From Eunapius fragilis (lineage: Eukaryota; Porifera; Demospongiae; Spongillida; Spongillidae), in contig OY811975.1 in the NCBI GenBank assembly GCA_963681505.1, positions 5,199,490-5,263,489 of the forward strand: a stretch of 64,000 nt of DNA, written 5' to 3'. Below are positions 11,036 to 22,595 of the stretch, piece by piece. Position numbers and translations under genes: made by a program. Under the pieces are notes generated by a model. That model did no database searches and was not told the origin of the DNA. It worked only from the letters and a program-made list of their open reading frames with translations. Each line of letters begins with the position of its first letter. Position 1 is the stretch's first letter.

Positions 11036-12375
11036 ATGAACATTGATAACCAGAGGAGGGAGCTTCTAGCTCTGCTGAAAGAGTTTGATGATATGTTGTG
11101 CAGAGTAAACCAGGTAAAACAGACCTGGTTGAGTATCGAATTCACACAGGATCTGCTCAGCCAGTGTGACTTCCAGCATATCGGCTTCCATATACATATA
11201 GGGATTGAGTAAAGAGGGAGTTGGATGACACTTTGCAGTTTGGGATCATCGAACCATCTTCAAGTGAGTGATCATCACCAATGGTGAGACGGAACCCTAC
11301 GCATATGTGTTGATATTCGACAGCTGAACCCATCTCAGAATATTACTCATACCCCATGCAGAGGATTGATGAAGGTTAGAGAAGGCAGAATTCAACACGC
11401 CGATTGACCTAACAAAAGGGTACTGGCAGGTACCAATCATAGAGGAAGATAAGCCAAAGACGGCATTTAAAACACTTTTTGGTTTGTTCCAGTTTACTGT
11501 GATGCCATTTGGTCTGCAGGGAGCTCCATCCATTTTCCAACAGATGATGGACAACCTCATGTAGGGCTACTCAGCAGCATACATTGATGAAGTAGCAGTA
11601 TACAGTGGCAATTGGGTGGGACATTTGGAGCATCTGCATGATCTACTCACAAGACACACGAGGGTCAACCTCAAAGTCAAGCCCAATAAATGCCACTTTG
11701 CAATGAACGAGTGTGTGTGTGTGTGTATTTAGGCCACGTCGTGGGTAAAGGAAGGGTGAGGCAGGAGAGGTCCAAGGTGGAGGCAATCAAGAATTGGCCT
11801 GTCCCAAAGACGAAGAAGGAGGTTCGGAAGTTTTTGGTCTAGCTGGATATTATAGGATGTTCATTTGTGATTTTGCTACCATCGTGACTCCACTGTCAGA
11901 CCAAACCAGAAAATCTGCACCCATGATGGTACAATGGTTATCCCGGGCCCAGAAATCTTTTGACTCCCTGGGAGACAGAATTACATCATTTCCAGTGTTA
12001 AGGTGCCCAGATCGTAAAAACGGACGTGGTCAGACCGGGATGTAGGAGCGGTACTAAGCCAGTTGGATGACAATGGATGTGAACACCCAGTGGCTTTCTT
12101 CAGCCAAAAATTGCTGCCTAGAGAGCAGAGGTATTCAACTGTTGAAAAAGAGTGCCTTGCAATTCGGATGGGCACTCATATATTTGCTTGGAAAACCATT
12201 CATAGTGCAAACCGACCATTGTGCCCTGGAATGGCTTGACAAGATGAAAGACACAAATGCTAGGTGGAGTCTTGCACTACAGTCATATCAATACACACTA
12301 CTCTATTGTAAAAGAAGTGCCAATGCAAATGCTGATGCACTTTTGTCGAAGCATTGTGTTGCCAGAGGCAACAAC
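11036..12375 (+). pseudogene. Decayed Ty3/gypsy pol (reverse transcriptase and RNase H)
   Basis: Translated across frames, the + strand gives the gypsy order: the N-terminal RT region (a VEYRIHTGSAQP-like stretch, then REL and GIIEPSSS), the fingers/palm stretch with KTAFKTLFGLFQFTVMPFGL and GAPSIFQQMMDNL, and the active-site region, which reads AAYIDEVAVYS where YxDD is expected. The connection domain follows (GLAGYYRMFICDF), then RNase H with VQTDHCALEWLDKMKDTNA and ANADALL. There are at least five stops or frameshifts, and the second catalytic Asp is replaced by Glu. No integrase, protease or LTRs were found nearby, so it is a truncated remnant. Confidence 0.85.
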
Positions 12376-13360
12376 AATGCAACAGAAGGAGGGAGAAGTG
12401 GCAGGATATGTAGTCAAGTACCCAGACCTCGCTAGACGAGGTGTTAACTTGGTCCTCAATAGAGGGTGTCTGGATTGTGTATGCATGCGGGCATTATTGT
12501 ATGAGATATTTAAGCAGGTTGTGCTGTACTCGAGGGTATCTTTTGCCATGCTGATATAAATGTGTTGTGTAAGTGTCCACTCTATCGGGATCGGGAGGGC
12601 TAATCTTTACCCCCCACAAACCATGGTGCAGGCGGAATAGGTATGCCATCTGCACCACGTGCAGGTGCTTTTGTATAATCCCTGTACTGACTGGATCACT
12701 ACTTACTGGACCGCCGCTTGCTGGGTAAAACCCTTAACAGATGGATGTAGAATCACAACACTTTTATATCGTGTTAAAACAGTGTTGTTACCTGAAAGGT
12801 TTTTGATATGAAGAAAAAAAGAAAAACGCATAAACGGGCACATTTACACCACCTAACTGGTGAATAAAAATAAACTGAGACGGCGCTTTTCTTCTGTACT
12901 CGTCTAGCATATCTATGTAAAGATGCTTTTTAAGCAGTGCGCTTTCAATAGTTGCAATCTTCTGGGATAAAAGATCAACCCACTGTGTCCAGAAGGACTT
13001 TATTTATCGTAGTGTATATGCGTTAGGGTCGGTAATTTAAAAGTTAAAACATGCAGTTGTGTGGCTTTTAAACTTGAGTGGAGGCCAGGCCGACAAAGTT
13101 CGATCAAACTCCTTGATCAACTCCCCCCCCCCCCCCCCCCCCCACCCTGTCACCTTGGTATGGGCCTGTGTAACTACAGGGACCACCCCAACAATTGCCA
13201 TGTATGGTATACGTAGAGTTGGCAGTGTCTCCAGATTAGCTGTTAGATGTAGTAAAGAGAGGCATAAAGTGTGCTTCAATGAACCGGGTTGTGCATACAA
13301 GCTAGCTAAAAAGGCACCTACTGTAAACACGTTGTCTTTGAATTGATTTCTTTTCCTTTA
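12376..13360. other. Intergenic, poly-C tract, no gene seen
   Basis: A run of about 20 C lies at about 13124-13143. The reading frames across it have no supported product. The last 30 bases match the sequence before the Kelch exon at 41642 and mark the left edge of the segmental duplication. Confidence 0.4.
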
Positions 13361-13361
13361 G

Positions 13362-16300
13362 ATAAAAATGTTTAAGTTATGTCAGCAAGTACCTGTGCAA
13401 GGTGGTCGAGGATATGGTCGGGGTGGTCTAGTGGAGGTAGAAGGTGGGGCTGTGTGGGGAGGACGAGGGGGAGTGTACAGTTTGGATGAGGCAAATTCTA
13501 AGTGGAATAGAATGTTTGGTAGTGTTAAGCATTGGGCCACACTTGCTGTGTATCAAGGAGAGCTAGTGAGAATCGGAGGGGATAAGGATAACGGTTGTAG
13601 TAAAGAGATTGAGGTATCTAGGGTGTATGTACTGGTGCTGGTGTATCTAGAGTGTATGTATTGGGTGGATGTACTGGTGCTGGTGTATCTAGGGTGTATG
13701 TATCGGTGCTGGTGTATCTAGAGTGTATGTACTGGGTGGATGTACTGGTGCTGGTGTATCTAGGGTGTATGTACTGGGGTGCGGGTGTATCTAAGGTGTT
13801 TGTACTGGTACTAATTTATGACTGCTACATTGTGGCCTGTGTGGGTATGTGTACACATTGAATGCTCCATTTGTGTACATCTAGTTATGTTGCTATGCCA
13901 GTGTGTCAGCATTACTCTGTTCTTTTCGATTAAGTGTATTTATTTTCTTATCATTCAGATGTCACTATGAGGAGGCTATGAGGAAGGGATATGTGGAAAC
14001 TTCAGTGACCAAGTGTCTCCTCATCCTTGGAGCAGCTGGTGTGGGAAAGACTCACCTCAAACACCTTCTTCTGAAGAAGGACCCTCCAGAGCAACATAAC
14101 AGTACAGGACTGGCTGACACCCCTATACGAGCTGTATCTTTACACGGGCTGGTTTTGGTGAACTTGAAGATGACTGGATCATGGTTCAAAATGATGGTGA
14201 TCTGATGGGTATTATTGGAGATACCATCAAGGGTGATGGTGCGACCATAGCATCATCCTTGAATGATGTGGTTAGCAAGCATCCAAAGATAACCATTAAT
14301 AATGCACTCAGTGATGGAGCAGGTGCTGACCTAACACCACACCTGCTCTTGTTAGCTACACCAAGGATACCACATCTGCAGCTGTCATAGATCAGCTAAT
14401 TCGTAATAGTAATCCCTCCTCAGGTGAGTGCTAGCTGAGACCTCACAACGAGATGACGTAATAATTCATCTTCCTCAGGTATAGCCAACAAGCTGTTCAA
14501 TATGAAGTGGGTACAGTTCATTGACAGTGGTGGTCATCAACAGAACCATGACATCCTTCCATTGTTTGTCCAAAACTCAGGTGCGTCTATTTTTGTGTTC
14601 AAGCTGTCAGAAAAACTATCAGAGCATTCCATGATTGAGTACTATGCTGATGGCAAGCGTTTAGGGAAGCCATATCAGTCTCCTCTTTCACATGTGGAGA
14701 TCCTTAAGCAGTGTATTGGAGCAATGTGTTCACAGGATGCCCAGCTAGAGGAAAAAAGGGTGGTGAGAGAAGAAGAGAAGGAAGAAGAGGTAGAAGAAGA
14801 CAGGGTGAGAAGTCCTCTAATTATCGTAGTGGGAACACACTCAGATGAAGCTGGTAAATGTAAAGATGAAACCATAGAAGAGAAGGATAGACAACTCCTT
14901 GGTTTACTGAAGGATAACTCTCCTTTTTTTTTACAAGGGAGAGCAGATGACAAAGGTGATATTTGCTGTGAATGGCCATGATCCTGAAGATAAGGACAGA
15001 GCTGCTGCCCTAGAAATTAGAAATAAAATAGTGTCCATGTTCCAGAAGTGTATGAAAATGCCAATTGCTTGGTTCTGCCTTGAGGTTTCTCTCCGAAAGT
15101 CATCTGATGGTGGCATTCTAAGCTTTAAAGAATGTCAAGAGTGTGCACAGAAATTGGGCATGGAGGGAGATGCATTCTCTGCTGCCTTGCACCATCTTGT
15201 CCAGTACAATGTGTTCTTGTATTACCCAAAGGTTCTACCCCAGACAGTGTTCAGTGACCCTCATGTGGTCCTCACCAAGGTGAGTGAATTAGTGCAGTAC
15301 AACCACAAGCTGAGGCATGACCCAGATGAGAGTGTAGGTGTTCATAGTGATGTAAAGAAGTTTAAGTATCATGGGATTTTGTCAGTGGAACTTCTGAAGA
15401 AGTTTCCAACACACAACAAAGGAGATCTGTTTACTGAAAAGGATCTATTGAAAGTATTGGTCTATGTTGGTGCAATTGCTATGATATCGAAATGTGAGTG
15501 CTTTATGCCTACACTGCTGCTTTACCTGAATGACACTGAAGTATCTAAGTACCTTCGAGAAGGCACCTTGATAATAAGGTTTGTCAATGATGGCGAGCAG
15601 AGATGCATTCCGAGTGGTCTGTTTTTCTACTTTGTGGGCTACTTTTTAAACGAATCTACTTGGAAGGTGTCCATGTATAGAAGCATACCATCCTGCATGC
15701 ATCGCAACTGCATTACATTCACTCACACCAAAACTGCAAATATAGTGACCCTAGTTGATATTTTCTTCTCTATTGGAGTACATGTTAAGGACCCTTCAGG
15801 TAAAGCATGCAGGGAGATAAGGGAGTGTATCCACAGTGGTATCAACCATGCTTTTAGTAAGCTCAAGTACCACAACCTCAAGTTTGAAGATGCCTTCTTG
15901 TGTGCTGGAGCAAAATGCTCATCGGACTCCCGTCATTTAGCTCGAGTGGTGATTTCAGATTCAATAAAAAAGTGGAACTGTACCATTATAGATTCCCAAC
16001 AGGAAGGCCTGAGTGTGGGTCAGTTGATGTGGCTAGGTGAGAGTGCTGTCTCAAAAGAATATACCAGTACATCAGATGAGTGATATCAATGTGTGTGGTA
16101 GATGCATGAATTGATCACCATATATTTCATCTGTCAGCAGTACATGAGTCCTTGGTATGTGTTTGTGTGTGACTGTGTGTTTTAAAGCTTCAGAATTTAT
16201 TCTGGTCTGATCGCTTCCTTCCCTCCTTTCCCTCCCAGCTCCTTCTCAGTCACTGCGACTACAGCCTACACATCTTTCATCTCCCCAACCTCAAGGATTA

Positions 16301-16685
16301 CTAGGTATGATGTGGTCCCCATCCTCCACTACCCTGCTATGTCCACACACCCCTCACCTCCACCCTCTCTACCCCCACAGATCCACCTTCACTCCCACTA
16401 TTGTTGGCTTTCCCTGCTCATGGTACCTCCATCAATATCATTCAGAAGATATGTATCAACTACCCCACCTTTGGTACATTCCTCCTCAATGACCTCACTG
16501 GGGAAGTAGTCGATGGACTTACACATGATCATCTCTCAAATGTTGAAACCATCAGCACAGCAATATTTAAATGGTGGCTTAAAGGGAAGAGCACCACTCC
16601 TGTTACATGGAGCTCCCTGGTTAATGTTCTCAGAACATCCAACCTCCATACGTTGGCAGACCTGATAGAAGCTGTCACAAAGTGA
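13362..16685 (+). pseudogene. Broken paralog of the Kelch-Roc-COR-Death gene
   Basis: Exons correspond one to one with the intact gene at 41.6-53.7 kb: a partial Kelch exon (13362 to about 13620), Roc exon 13959-14423, Roc-COR exon 14479-16036, linker exon 16239-16304 and Death exon 16381-16685. Splice sites and even intron sequence are conserved. It is disabled. The Kelch exon runs into a minisatellite (about 13618-13800) and the second Kelch exon is absent. A 1-base loss lies near 14138, a loss of about 10 bases near 14330, and a 1-base gain in a T run at about 14922-14932. The P-loop GAAGVGKT, the IDSGGHQQ motif and the THSDE motif survive. Remaining frames are long (378 codons from 14947), so decay is recent. 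Assembly indel errors are the alternative. Confidence 0.85.
13612..13805. repeat. Minisatellite replacing part of the Kelch exon
   Basis: Tandem units of about 29 bases, GGTGTATGTACTGGTGCTGG then TGTATCTAG, some paired into longer units. It lies exactly where the paralogous Kelch exon would continue, and the sequence resumes with the intron just before the Roc exon. Confidence 0.8.
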
Positions 16686-16739
16686 ATAAGTGTGTAGTGA
16701 CTCTATGTATGTTTATTATATTCATAAATATGCCTATTT

Positions 16740-17369
16740 TTAAACCTATCCCTTAACATATGCATGGCAGAATGCTAAACCTCAATAGCATTTACTCCCA
16801 ATGCATTACAACGCCCACCAGTTGATAGTAGTTAGTGATGATGATGCAATCACTGTGGTGGAAATCTATGAGACTTCATGACAGTTGTGGTGTTGGTTGA
16901 GCAAGTGAGAAGCAGGAAGGATTTAGAGCAGACTGGCTTTGGTAAACAGCAAGGACCAGTACCCGCGTAGAAGTGGAAGTGTTCCAAAGAAGGTGACCAG
17001 ATTGGACACCATGGGAGGTTGGAGGGTGGGAAAGGGAGGGGTGGGAGGGTGTAGCAGATGGTGATGATAGAGGCCACACACCCTTCCTGGTAATTATGCA
17101 TATCTTTGGTAAAAGGATAGTAATGTCAGAACCAGAGCTCCCATTAAAGTACACCAGGATCTGTATGTCAAAACGCACTGGCAGCTCAACAAAATCAGAA
17201 AGTGTTGCCATGGTAACCATGATCACTTTGACATCCCTATATCCAGGAAGGTAGGTGATGGGTGTACTTAAGAGATACAGAGGCTATGGTGTGGAGGAGA
17301 AAGGATTAGAGGCATGTCCCTGTTCCCACCACACCCCCTGCTACCTGTAGAGATTGGATACTGCTTTTT
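16740..17369 (-). pseudogene. Duplicated tail of the downstream minus-strand gene
   Basis: This stretch copies 53720-54336. On the minus strand it contains the exon reading TYLPGYRDVKVIMVTMATLS and continuing to DITILLPKICIITRKG. The intact second copy continues into a further exon upstream (54454-54320), but here homology stops right after CTGTAGAGATTGGATACTG (17369), the position of that exon's 3' end. It is an exon carried along in the duplication, without the rest of its gene. Confidence 0.55.
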
Positions 17370-19235
17370 GCTAGGTATGTTTTGATAGGAAATTTTACAC
17401 GCATATTGAACTGTTGCCATGGTAATACTCCATGATAGTTCTCTAGTACGTAAGAGTAATGTCTATGCAAAGCACATATCAGGCTTCTGGAATGAATCTA
17501 ATAATGCATTAGGTTTCTTTTTTGCTCCATACATCTGAGGCGTGTGTATGCTATGTACATTAACATGACAGTAGATACAGTTTAATTAATGAATACCCAC
17601 TTTAATAATACCATGTTTCTTCCTGTAACCTCTCCCCCCCCCCCCCCCCCCCCTACCTCCCAACTCTCCTCAGCCCTCACTATCAGGGAAGGCAAAGGCA
17701 TCAGTTTCGTATGACTTTGAGTTTGACAAAGTCTTTGGTCCTCCTCACAGTCTGTTGTATTTGAGGACATCTCTCAACTGGTACAAAGTGCTCTTGATGG
17801 TTACAATGTCTGGATATTTGCCTATGGACAGGTAAGAACACCTCCTGTGGTATGCATGTGTGTAAGTACTGTACATAAAGTTGACTGTAATATTTGCCCC
17901 AAAGATGCACCAGCACCCCCTCCCACCTTCATTTGTGCACCAACGCAACCCCCTTCCACCTTCATTTGTGCACCACCCCACCCCCATCTCACCTTCATTT
18001 GTGCGGCTCAATATGAAGTAGGGATCATCTAGTACATGTATGTTTTAACAGTACAGCTGCTAACCCTTTGCATTCATTGATCCTAGCATTGAAGATGTGT
18101 ACATGTACATGTAGCATAAATTAGGGTGGCATGGGTATGGGGTGCATGGAAATACAAAAGTGTAATACAAGCTTGCATTTGTGTATGAGTGTGTGTGTAT
18201 GTGTGTATGTGTGTGTGTGTGTGTGTGTGCTTCACACCTTGTGACTGCGGTATGTTCCTTCCTTAGGAAAGACCTTCACAATGGAGGGCCAAGATAGTGG
18301 GGATGGGCACCAGAGGGGCATGATTGCCCGTGCAGTGGAGCAAGTGTTTGCCTCCTCCAAGGAGCTGATGGACAAGGGATGGCAGGTGAGGACTGTGGGG
18401 GGAGGGGAGGGGGGTGAGCTGATGTGAAGATAGCTGGTATCCCTTGGAGATTGTTGTCGAGAACCCTGATAATTATTTATTTCATAATGAGACCTGGTCA
18501 TGTCAATGGCTGTTCCTTTGTTATGCTTCAATTCACTGGTGAGAGGTGACTTAAGGCAACCATACACTATTGTGCGTAGCACTATGAATTTCTAGTAAAC
18601 TAATGTTTTACAGAAATTAAGGTTGGATCCAATGTGGTAAGTTGTTTGCAACATTGTTGCCTAGTGTATGGTCAGGTCGCCTTTATTCCAATGCCACATG
18701 TTCGTGTCTCATTCCAGTACCACCTGTTTGTGTCTCATTCCAGTACCAGTTGGAAGCATCTTTTTTGGAGATCTACAATGAGACCCTGAGAGACCGCCTG
18801 GCTTCCTCCTCCCCACCATCCACTTCAGACTCCAAGCTGGAGATACGCATGGACCCAGCAAAGTCTAATGAGGTCTATGTACCAACCTGACCACTGTGAC
18901 TGAGACATCTGAGAGTCAGGTACTCTTAGGGGATGGGGAGGAGGTGGGGTTCTAGACATATGGGTGGTGAGGGAGGAGAAGTTGTGAGGGAGGTGTGATA
19001 TCAAAGAGACAAGTACACTGAGGGAGGGTGTGGGTGAGGGAGGGGAGGAGTACTTACCGGGGGAGGGGGGGGGGGGTTCTAAAGTGTGGTTTGATTGGGT
19101 GGAAGGGGCAGAGTAGTGTGAGGGAGGTGATGGGAGTGTGGGGATGTGACATTTGTGAAAGGGGGAGGGTTAGTATTTGTGTGTGGGGGAGGGATGTAAT
19201 CAGCCATGGTGCTACCTCCTAAGTACTGTGAAGGC

Positions 19236-19272
<37 letters not shown>

Positions 19273-19739
19273 CTGCCCAAGATGGCAGGTTTATGTTATT
19301 GTGGCAGACCTCCTCCTGAAGGCCAGCAAGGCCCGGGCTGTGGCTGCCACTCTTTGCAATGAGCACTCCTCAAGGTCCCACAGCCTGTTCAGGGTGAGGA
19401 TATCCGGCCAAAATGGGAAGACTGCGGAGCAGTGCGAAGGTGAGGGTACATGTACGACTGACCATACACTTAAAACCCACACACACACATACACACACAT
19501 GTACACACACATGCACGCACACACATATAAACACATATGTACACTAACTCTCCACTTTGGTTGTAAGTATAATTGTTATTCTACAACTCTCCACACACAG
19601 CAATGCCATAAAACCACACCATGATGATAGCAAAGACTATAGCAAATGAGGAGGCAAATGATAACAATAGCATCTGATGTGGTGAATGGTTTTGGTGCAA
19701 GTGTAATCACATGCTCACATCTTATTATGTGCAGATGAA

Positions 19740-20110
19740 CATGTTATCCACCCCTTACCAAAGGTTCCCTCCCCTTACCAAAGGTTCCCTCCCCTTACCA
19801 AAGGTTCCCTCCCCTTACCAAAGGTTCCCTCCCTTATCAAAGGTTCCTTCCCCTTACCAATGGCTCCCTCCCCTTACAAATGGTATACTCCCCTTACCAA
19901 AGGTTCCCTCCCCTTACCAAAGTTTCACCCCCCTTACCAAAGGTTCCTTCCCCTTACCAATGATTCCCTCCCCTTACCAATGGTTCCCTCTCCTTACCAA
20001 TGATTCCCTCCCCTTTACCAATGGCTCCCTCCCCTTACCAATGGTTCCCTCCCCTTACCAAGGTTCCCTCTCCTTACCAATGGTCCCTCCCCTTACCAAT
20101 GGTTTCCTCT
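19740..20110. repeat. 20-base minisatellite in kinesin intron
   Basis: About 18 tandem copies of CCCCTTACCAAAGGTTCCCT with small changes, ending at the pyrimidine tract of the next exon. It fills the interval where the switch II exon is expected. Confidence 0.9.
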
Positions 20111-20212
20111 CCCATACAGGAGCAGCACGTCCCATACAGGAACTCCAAGCTGACCTACCTCCTGCAGAATTGCCTTGGAAGGAACAGCAAGACGTGAGTG
20201 TACCCCTCACAC

Positions 20213-20455
20213 TGACACTCACCTGTAGCCACACCCATTCCCACACCATCACATATGCTTGCCTGTAGCCACACCCATTCCCACACTATCACATATGTTT
20301 GCCTGTAGCGACAACCATTGTCACACCATCACATATGTTTGCCTGTAGCCACACCCATTGCCACACCATCACATGCTTGCCTGTAGCCACACCCATTCCC
20401 ACACCATCACTTGCCTGCATGTAGCCACACCCATTCCCACACCATCACATACCTG
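20213..20455. repeat. About 40-base minisatellite in the last kinesin intron
   Basis: Six or so units of TGTAGCCACACCCATTCCCA followed by CACCATCACATATG and a variable tail. Entirely intronic. Confidence 0.85.
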
Positions 20456-20979
20456 CACACCATGATGTACATGAGTGCTCACCTTAGCATTCTGTGCACA
20501 CCTATTTTCCCTCTAGGCTTATGTTTGTCAACATCTCTCCATGTATGAGTTCAGTCCAGGAAACACTATGTTCACTGAGATTTGCAACAAAGGTTTGTGT
20601 GAGATGTGACTGTGTGGGCATTTGTGTGTGTGATGTGTGTGTGTGTGGGTATGTGTACATACATGTATGATATGATCTATGTGTGGGATGTGTGATATGT
20701 ATCAGTACGTGGCATGTGATGTGTTTATGTGGGCATGTGTGCATTACTTAAGGTGTGGGTCTTCTTCCTAAATAGGTAGCTCCATATACTATCCCATAAG
20801 GTGGCCACAATCCAATGAATGTAATTAATTTAATTATGACTGCAATGAATTATTCTGACACCTCCATTAGATGAAGCCCTAGAACTGGATTCATGACAAT
20901 ACCACACAGAGTGGCAATGAAGATAAAAAAATACCCACTAGCCTGTGTTGTGTTGATGTGCTATGCGTCATACATAAAG

Positions 20980-22275
20980 TTAGTGTCCTGCATGAGCCAC
21001 TCTAATCCTGAGGCAGTCATCTTTGAGGTACTGCATGTGCCTGTGTGCGTCGTACCCGAGCAGGGAGCAGGGTTAGAAGCGCTCCTCTGCCCAGCACCTA
21101 GATCTGGGCGCACCGAGTGGTCTCTTTACCCCCCCCCCCCCCTTCGCCACCTGTGCGTGGTGGTGGTGTCTTTCCTCCAGTTTGTTCAGCACTTCCAGCC
21201 TCACGGTGCACCACTGTGGCCACACCAGGTGGTCGTTGAGGGCGTCATCGTTCACCCTGAGCTCCATGGAGATGTGTTGCTCCTCACCTTCGTCTGTTTC
21301 TTTTCCCGGGGTTTGGTGGGCTTTGGGCTTGACCCTCAGTGCCAGGTACATGGAGTACCCTGTGAAGTGTGTCCTGAAGGCGGGGCTGCACCACCAGTCT
21401 CCATGACGACTGTGCCTGTCATAGTCTGCCATGACGAAGTCAACAGGCTTTGATCGCTCACGCGTTGTTTCAGCTGCCTGATTCTGTCACGGATGGACTC
21501 CATTTCCTGCCGGTGCAAGGAAGCTTGTCGGACCTCCTTCTCTTCAAAGGACAGGGCCACCTTTGCCATGGCTGACGACAGCCGGCTGAGGTGTCTCTGC
21601 GTGTTCTCCTCGTGCGCTGCGACATCCCTCCGCTTCATTGCCTCTGCGCACCCGGGGAAGGTGCACCTGACCAGCGCTAGGGGGCACCGAGTCATGTGAC
21701 TCTCCAGGTGCTGCCTCTCCATGCTGCCAGTGTCACACCCATGGGGGTAGGCCACGGGGTACATTTTGCATAGGGCCGAGTGGGTGGTAGTGATGTGCTC
21801 GTGGGTGCCCACTAAGAGGCAGTGGGGACAGGGGAACTGCCTCCGTGCTGCTTCGATGGCGGTGGGTGTCTAGTTCTCCTCTGAGCAACCGTTGGCCACA
21901 CCCATTATGGCAGGTTATGCTCACAAACAGGCAGCCACCATCTTGAGCTTGGAGGTGTGTCCTGGTCGCCAAGTCTTTCAAAGGACCTGTCCAGCCACAC
22001 CCACTTGCTCTCATGGAGCAGTAGACTTGTTGCGAGTGTATAGCTGTGGTGATGTCATCACATGGTTGGATGGTGTACGAAGTCTGCCGGCATCAGGGGT
22101 AGTGGGGGTGTGTCCTGCTGCCTAGGAGACAGCTGTGGCAGAAGAGCTTCTTGCAGCAGGAGGTGGTGTGGGGTGAGGTGGCTACGTTGCGACATATAGG
22201 GCACACCAGACCATCGTCGGGAAGAAGGAGGAACTCACAGCTGTGGTTGTCACTGTAGTTTGGGGAGTGATCCAT
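20980..22275 (-). pseudogene. TRAF-like protein (RING, TRAF zinc fingers, coiled coil, MATH), frameshifted
   Basis: On the minus strand from an ATG at 22275: a RING start CPICRNVATSPHTTSCC and FCHSC (about 22220-22110); a zinc finger around CGWTGPLKDLATRTH and CHNGCGQRLLRGELDTH (about 22000-21850); a TRAF-type finger CPHCLLVGTHEHITTTH to VRCTFPGC (about 21840-21640); a short coiled coil (about 21600-21460); then a MATH domain beginning FVMADYDRHSRHGDWWCSPA (about 21450) and ending YLKDDCLRIRV (about 21000). TRAF proteins are cytoplasmic adaptors and E3 ligases of NF-kB-type signalling. The domains lie in different frames, with shifts near 22110, 21855, 21450 and at the poly-C run about 21130. 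It has no introns and is tail to tail with the kinesin remnant. Confidence 0.75.
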
Positions 22276-22327
22276 TGGTGTTGGTAGATGGGACCTGTGA
22301 GGTGAAGGAACGTTGGATAGCTTTGGT

Positions 22328-22329
<2 letters not shown>

Positions 22330-22395
<66 letters not shown>
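22330..22395. repeat. (GT)n microsatellite
   Basis: About 33 uninterrupted GT units upstream of the TRAF-like start. Confidence 0.95.
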
Positions 22396-22396
<1 letters not shown>

Positions 22397-22595
22397 ATGT
22401 GCGATGCTTCAATAAAGGATGTAGCATCCATTTGATCACATAGTTGACAGGTTCTTAACTATTTCTGATGTTGAGAGTACATCTAATAGCGATATGATCA
22501 TGACAGATTGAGGTTTTAACTTCAAACACACCATACTCTCAGAGTGGAGGTGTTGTTTGTGTGTACAATGTCTAGGGTGGTAGCGCTATTCAACT

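Larger units (their letters stand above)
17674..20592 (+). pseudogene. Kinesin-14-like motor domain exons, disrupted
   Basis: Six exons with good splice sites spell part of a kinesin motor: 17674-17831 ([12 protein letters not shown], then [17 protein letters not shown]), 18267-18385 (KTFTMEGQDSGDGHQRGMI), 18744 to about 18918 (LEASFLEIYNETLRDRL), 19289-19439 (switch I, NEHSSRSHSLFRV), 20120-20193 (VPYRNSKLTYLLQNCLGRNS) and 20517-20592 (MFVNISPCMSSVQETLCSLR, then FATK). Motor sequence and order suit the kinesin-14 (KIFC1/ncd) group, minus-end motors of the spindle. The TGSG of the P-loop GQTGSGKT is absent between exons 1 and 2. The switch II exon (DLAGSE) is not found and that interval is a minisatellite. 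One-base losses lie near 17748 and 18888. No stalk or motor start lies upstream. I call it a pseudogene; a microexon plus assembly error is the alternative. Confidence 0.75.

Noticed and set aside
12376..12559. Extension of the gypsy pol into an integrase
   Set aside because: After the NADALL motif no H-H-C-C or DDE signatures can be found in any frame.
19740..20268. 185-codon open frame of repeated Pro-Leu-Thr units
   Set aside because: It is the 20-base minisatellite in a kinesin intron; only 20120-20193 is a real exon, and in another frame.
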